Assembly (NCBI GenBank): GCA_029007685.1
Contig: JAQXIG010000078.1
Coordinates: forward strand, 1-8,612
DNA: 8,612 bases
Source of the DNA: a bacterium
Lineage (GTDB): Bacteria; Bacillota_I; Bacilli_A; RF39; UBA660
Reading direction: 5' to 3'
A model generated the notes under the pieces. That model searched no databases, was not told the origin of the DNA, and saw only the letters and a list, made by a program, of their open reading frames with translations. Position 1 is the first letter of the stretch; the number at the start of each line of letters is the position of its first letter. Positions 6,512-8,612 of this stretch are shown piece after piece. A program made the position numbers and the translations under genes.

Positions 6512-7334
6512 AATGATAGAAAATAGTTTAATTACTAAATATCGCAAAGCGATTTGGGCAAAGTTTGTCAAAGGCGTAAAAGAATTTAACATGATAGAAG
6601 AAAACGATTGCATTGGGGTTTGTATTTCGGGTGGAAAAGATTCTTTTCTACTAGCAAAATGCATGCAAGAAATTAAAAGGCATGGTGATGTAAATTTTGA
6701 TTTGAAATTCATCGTAATGGATCCTGGCTATCAACTAGAAAATAGAAAAAAAATTGAAGAAAATGCCAAACTTTTAAATATTCCAATTACAATATTTAAT
6801 TCGAATATCTTTGAAATTGTAGATAGTATAACAGAATCACCGTGCTATCTATGTGCTAGAATGAGAAGAGGTACTCTATATAACAAAGCCAAAGAGCTAG
6901 GATGTAATAAAATAGCCTTAGGTCACCATTTTGATGATGTGATGGAAACAATTTTACTAAGTATAATTTATGGTGGAGAATTTAAAACTATGATGCCTAA
7001 ACTACATAGCACGAACTTTAAAAATATGGAGTTGATTAGACCGCTATATTATGTTCACGAAAAAGATATCATTGCTTTCGCTAAATATCATGAATTAATT
7101 TTTTTAAATTGTGCTTGTAGCTTTACTGCCAAAAATCACGATGTAAACAATAATAGTAAAAGACTGTTTATCAAAAATTTAATTAAAGAATTGAAACAAG
7201 ATAATGAATATATAGAAAATAATATTTTTAAAAGTGCTTTCAATGTAAACTTAAACACCATTATTGGTTATCATAAAGATGACTGGAACTATAATTTTTT
7301 GGACGACTATAAAAAAGATCATCATAAAAATTAG
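6498..7334 (+). CDS. TtcA-like PP-loop tRNA sulfurtransferase (tRNA 2-thiocytidine synthesis family)
   Basis: A 278-residue cytosolic ATP pyrophosphatase of the TtcA/TtuA type. The PP-loop SGGKDSFLLAK lies at 44-54 and binds ATP to adenylate the target tRNA base. CYLCARMRRGTLY (116-128) supplies the CxxC pair, GCNKIALGHHFDDVMET (135-151) is the family signature, and FLNCACSFT (202-210) supplies the later cysteine. In characterised TtcA three such cysteines hold a [4Fe-4S] cluster used in thiolation; Cys116, Cys119 and Cys205 or Cys207 fit. Escherichia coli TtcA has a CxxC at the third site, whereas this protein has CxC. The ATG at 6498 follows AGAGGTG with 5 bases between them. No clear terminator follows, and 138 bases separate it from the next gene. 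Whether the product is 2-thiocytidine-32 or another thiolated base is not decided by sequence. Confidence 0.85.
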   Translation: MEKYKMIENSLITKYRKAIWAKFVKGVKEFNMIEENDCIGVCISGGKDSFLLAKCMQEIKRHGDVNFDLKFIVMDPGYQLENRKKIEENAKLLNIPITIFNSNIFEIVDSITESPCYLCARMRRGTLYNKAKELGCNKIALGHHFDDVMETILLSIIYGGEFKTMMPKLHSTNFKNMELIRPLYYVHEKDIIAFAKYHELIFLNCACSFTAKNHDVNNNSKRLFIKNLIKELKQDNEYIENNIFKSAFNVNLNTIIGYHKDDWNYNFLDDYKKDHHKN

Positions 7335-7370
7335 TAAAATAAAGAAAAATGAGATAAAAATTCAAAAATG

Positions 7371-7379
7371 TGATATAAT
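7371..7379 (+). promoter_or_regulatory. Extended -10 promoter for the CAP-domain gene
   Basis: TGTGATATAAT contains TGn at 7371-7373 and TATAAT at 7374-7379. A weak -35-like ATGAGA lies at 7349-7354, with a long 19-bp spacer. Transcription from near 7386 would give a leader of about 87 bases before the start at 7473. Confidence 0.55.
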
Positions 7380-7472
7380 ACAGGCAAAAGAAACGAAGCA
7401 AGAATAGAAATGAAAAAAGTTAAAATCCGTAATGTTATATAGAGTAATGAATAGCAGTAAGGAGTGGTAAAA

Positions 7473-8612
7473 ATGAAATTATTCTCTATAAGCATAAGCA
7501 AAAAGGTATTAATAGGCATCGTAGTAGCAGTATTAACAATCGGAGGAGCAATAACAAGTGTAGTACTCCTAAATAATAAGACACAAGAAAATAATAGTAG
7601 CAAGGTGAAAAAAGAAGAAACAATCAAAACAATATCGATAAAGGATGATTTAGAATTTGAAATCAATAGTGCGTTAACTTTATTATCATTAATTGAAGAT
7701 GATAATAATTTAGAAATCACAACTGAAGATGAAAAAGTCGATACTTCTAAACTTGGTAAAAAAAATATCACAATTACTTACCTAGATAACAAAAAAAAAG
7801 AGCAAAAATATAAATTTCAAATCATGATAGTGGATACAACAAATCCTGTAATCGAATATCAAGAAGAGCACATAACGACTGTTGGAACAGAAATCGACCT
7901 AACTAAAGATGTAAAAGTAATCGATAATTCTAAAGAAGAGATAACAGTAACGGTAGAAGGGGTGTATGACATCAACAAAGAAGGAGAATATCAATTAAAA
8001 TATGTAGCAGTCGATAGTAGTGAAAATAAAACAGAAAAAGACTTTACCTTAAAAGTAAATGCCAAACCAACCATAAGTCAAGATAATAAGAATAGTAATA
8101 CTAATAAAAGTGAAACCACAACAAGTACCAATAAAAATAAGAATTCAACTACAAAAACCAATACCAATCCCACCAATACAACTACTACCACTAGTCCTAA
8201 TAATAACACGACTACAAATTCAAATAATAGCACGAGTCCATCTAATAACACAAATCAACAACAAGAAACTCCAAACTCAAATACCAACAATACGGTATCT
8301 CCACCAGTAAAAATAGCAGAGTATCGTCAATCAGAAGCGAATAAAATGATAACTTTAATTAATCAAGCTAGGGCTGAAAATGGACTATCATCGCTTAGCG
8401 TAAATAGTTCTTTAGAAAGTTCAGCTAAGATTCGTGCCAAAGAAATAATTACTCTTTTCTCCCATACTAGGCCAAATCAAACCAATTTTTTTAGTGCAAT
8501 TTCAATAAGTTATCATTCTGTTGGAGAAAATATTGCTGCTGGACATTCAACTTGCGAAGGTGCCTTTGAAGGTTGGATGAATTCACCAGGTCATCGCGCC
8601 AATATTTTAAGC
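7473..8612 (+). CDS. Secreted or membrane-anchored CAP (SCP/PR1)-domain protein with Ig-like modules, 3' truncated by window end
   Basis: An uninterrupted frame of 380 codons runs off the right edge. The ATG has an excellent ribosome site, AAGGAG (7459-7464), 8 bases upstream. Residues 9-33 are a signal or membrane anchor after a short basic N-terminus. Residues about 50-195 look like two Ig-like/DUF5011-type beta domains, the clearest being VDTTNPVIEY to EGEYQLKYVAVDSSENKT (120-187). An Asn/Thr/Ser-rich linker of about 80 residues (198-277) follows, then a CAP domain from about 283: EANKMITLINQARAENGL, FSHTRP (His331), GENIAAG (Glu352), GWMNSPGHRANILS (His374). The cavity His-Glu-His residues are thus visible. 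Bacterial proteins of this plan are exported and presumed wall-associated; molecular function is unknown. One Cys (361) is present. Only the last few strands of CAP are likely missing. The linker is too biased for homology calls. Confidence 0.88.
   Translation, partial: MKLFSISISKKVLIGIVVAVLTIGGAITSVVLLNNKTQENNSSKVKKEETIKTISIKDDLEFEINSALTLLSLIEDDNNLEITTEDEKVDTSKLGKKNITITYLDNKKKEQKYKFQIMIVDTTNPVIEYQEEHITTVGTEIDLTKDVKVIDNSKEEITVTVEGVYDINKEGEYQLKYVAVDSSENKTEKDFTLKVNAKPTISQDNKNSNTNKSETTTSTNKNKNSTTKTNTNPTNTTTTTSPNNNTTTNSNNSTSPSNNTNQQQETPNSNTNNTVSPPVKIAEYRQSEANKMITLINQARAENGLSSLSVNSSLESSAKIRAKEIITLFSHTRPNQTNFFSAISISYHSVGENIAAGHSTCEGAFEGWMNSPGHRANILS

Noticed and set aside
7410..7442. A 10-residue leader peptide (MKKVKIRNVI) before the CAP gene
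   Set aside because: No ribosome binding site precedes it and no terminator or attenuator structure follows; likely chance.
7331..7771. A 146-codon open frame on the minus strand
   Set aside because: It lies opposite the signal and Ig-like region of the CAP gene, its residues are Ser/Leu/Phe-rich as expected from the complement of an AT-rich gene, and it has no convincing ribosome site.
8110..8310. A 66-codon plus-strand frame rich in Pro, Ile and Gln
   Set aside because: It is the shifted reading of the Asn/Thr/Ser-rich linker of the CAP gene.

Overview
The window is AT-rich DNA from a low-GC Gram-positive bacterium, most likely in or near the Bacilli/Erysipelotrichia and the wall-bearing relatives of Mollicutes. 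The evidence is the base composition, purine-rich AGGTG/AGGAG ribosome binding sites, extended -10 promoters, and genes typical of such genomes: HtpG, a SpoIID/LytB-type protein, an HtrA anchored by one N-terminal helix, and a secreted CAP protein. TGG encodes Trp and TGA is a stop, so the genetic code is not that of Mycoplasma. The assignment is an inference from style, not a species identification.

Layout. At 1-356 is the C-terminal end of htpG (+), which shares a bidirectional terminator with a minus-strand pair: a zinc-dependent phospholipase C-family protein (2500-1520) followed by a SpoIID/LytB-like protein (1455-376). A short divergent region (2501-2662) holds two back-to-back extended -10 promoters with a tandem 16-bp repeat between them. 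From 2663 a plus-strand pair runs to 4734: an Abi_2 (AbiD/AbiF-type) HEPN protein whose stop overlaps the start of a membrane-anchored HtrA-like serine protease (ATGA), closed by a terminator. Positions 4941-6326 are a dead insertion sequence with about 11-bp imperfect terminal inverted repeats, a perfect 9-bp flanking direct repeat, and a transposase pseudogene on the minus strand broken by many stops and frameshifts. After it come a PP-loop TtcA-type tRNA sulfurtransferase-like gene (6498-7334) and the start of a large secreted protein (7473 to the end of the window) with a membrane/signal segment, Ig-like modules, an Asn/Thr/Ser-rich linker and a CAP domain.

How the parts fit. Most intact genes concern protein quality control (HtpG, HtrA), the cell envelope (SpoIID-like, CAP protein, perhaps the PLC-like protein) and tRNA modification. 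The one gene with a defence flavour is the Abi_2 HEPN protein. Its four-base overlap with htrA implies translational coupling, but the protease domain is predicted to lie outside the membrane, so direct processing of the HEPN protein is unlikely. No CRISPR array, tRNA or rRNA was found, and no wholly new system is demonstrable. The points most worth a second look are the Abi_2-HtrA coupling with the repeat-bearing divergent promoter, the SpoIID-like protein with a novel N-terminal region, and the reconstructed insertion sequence.
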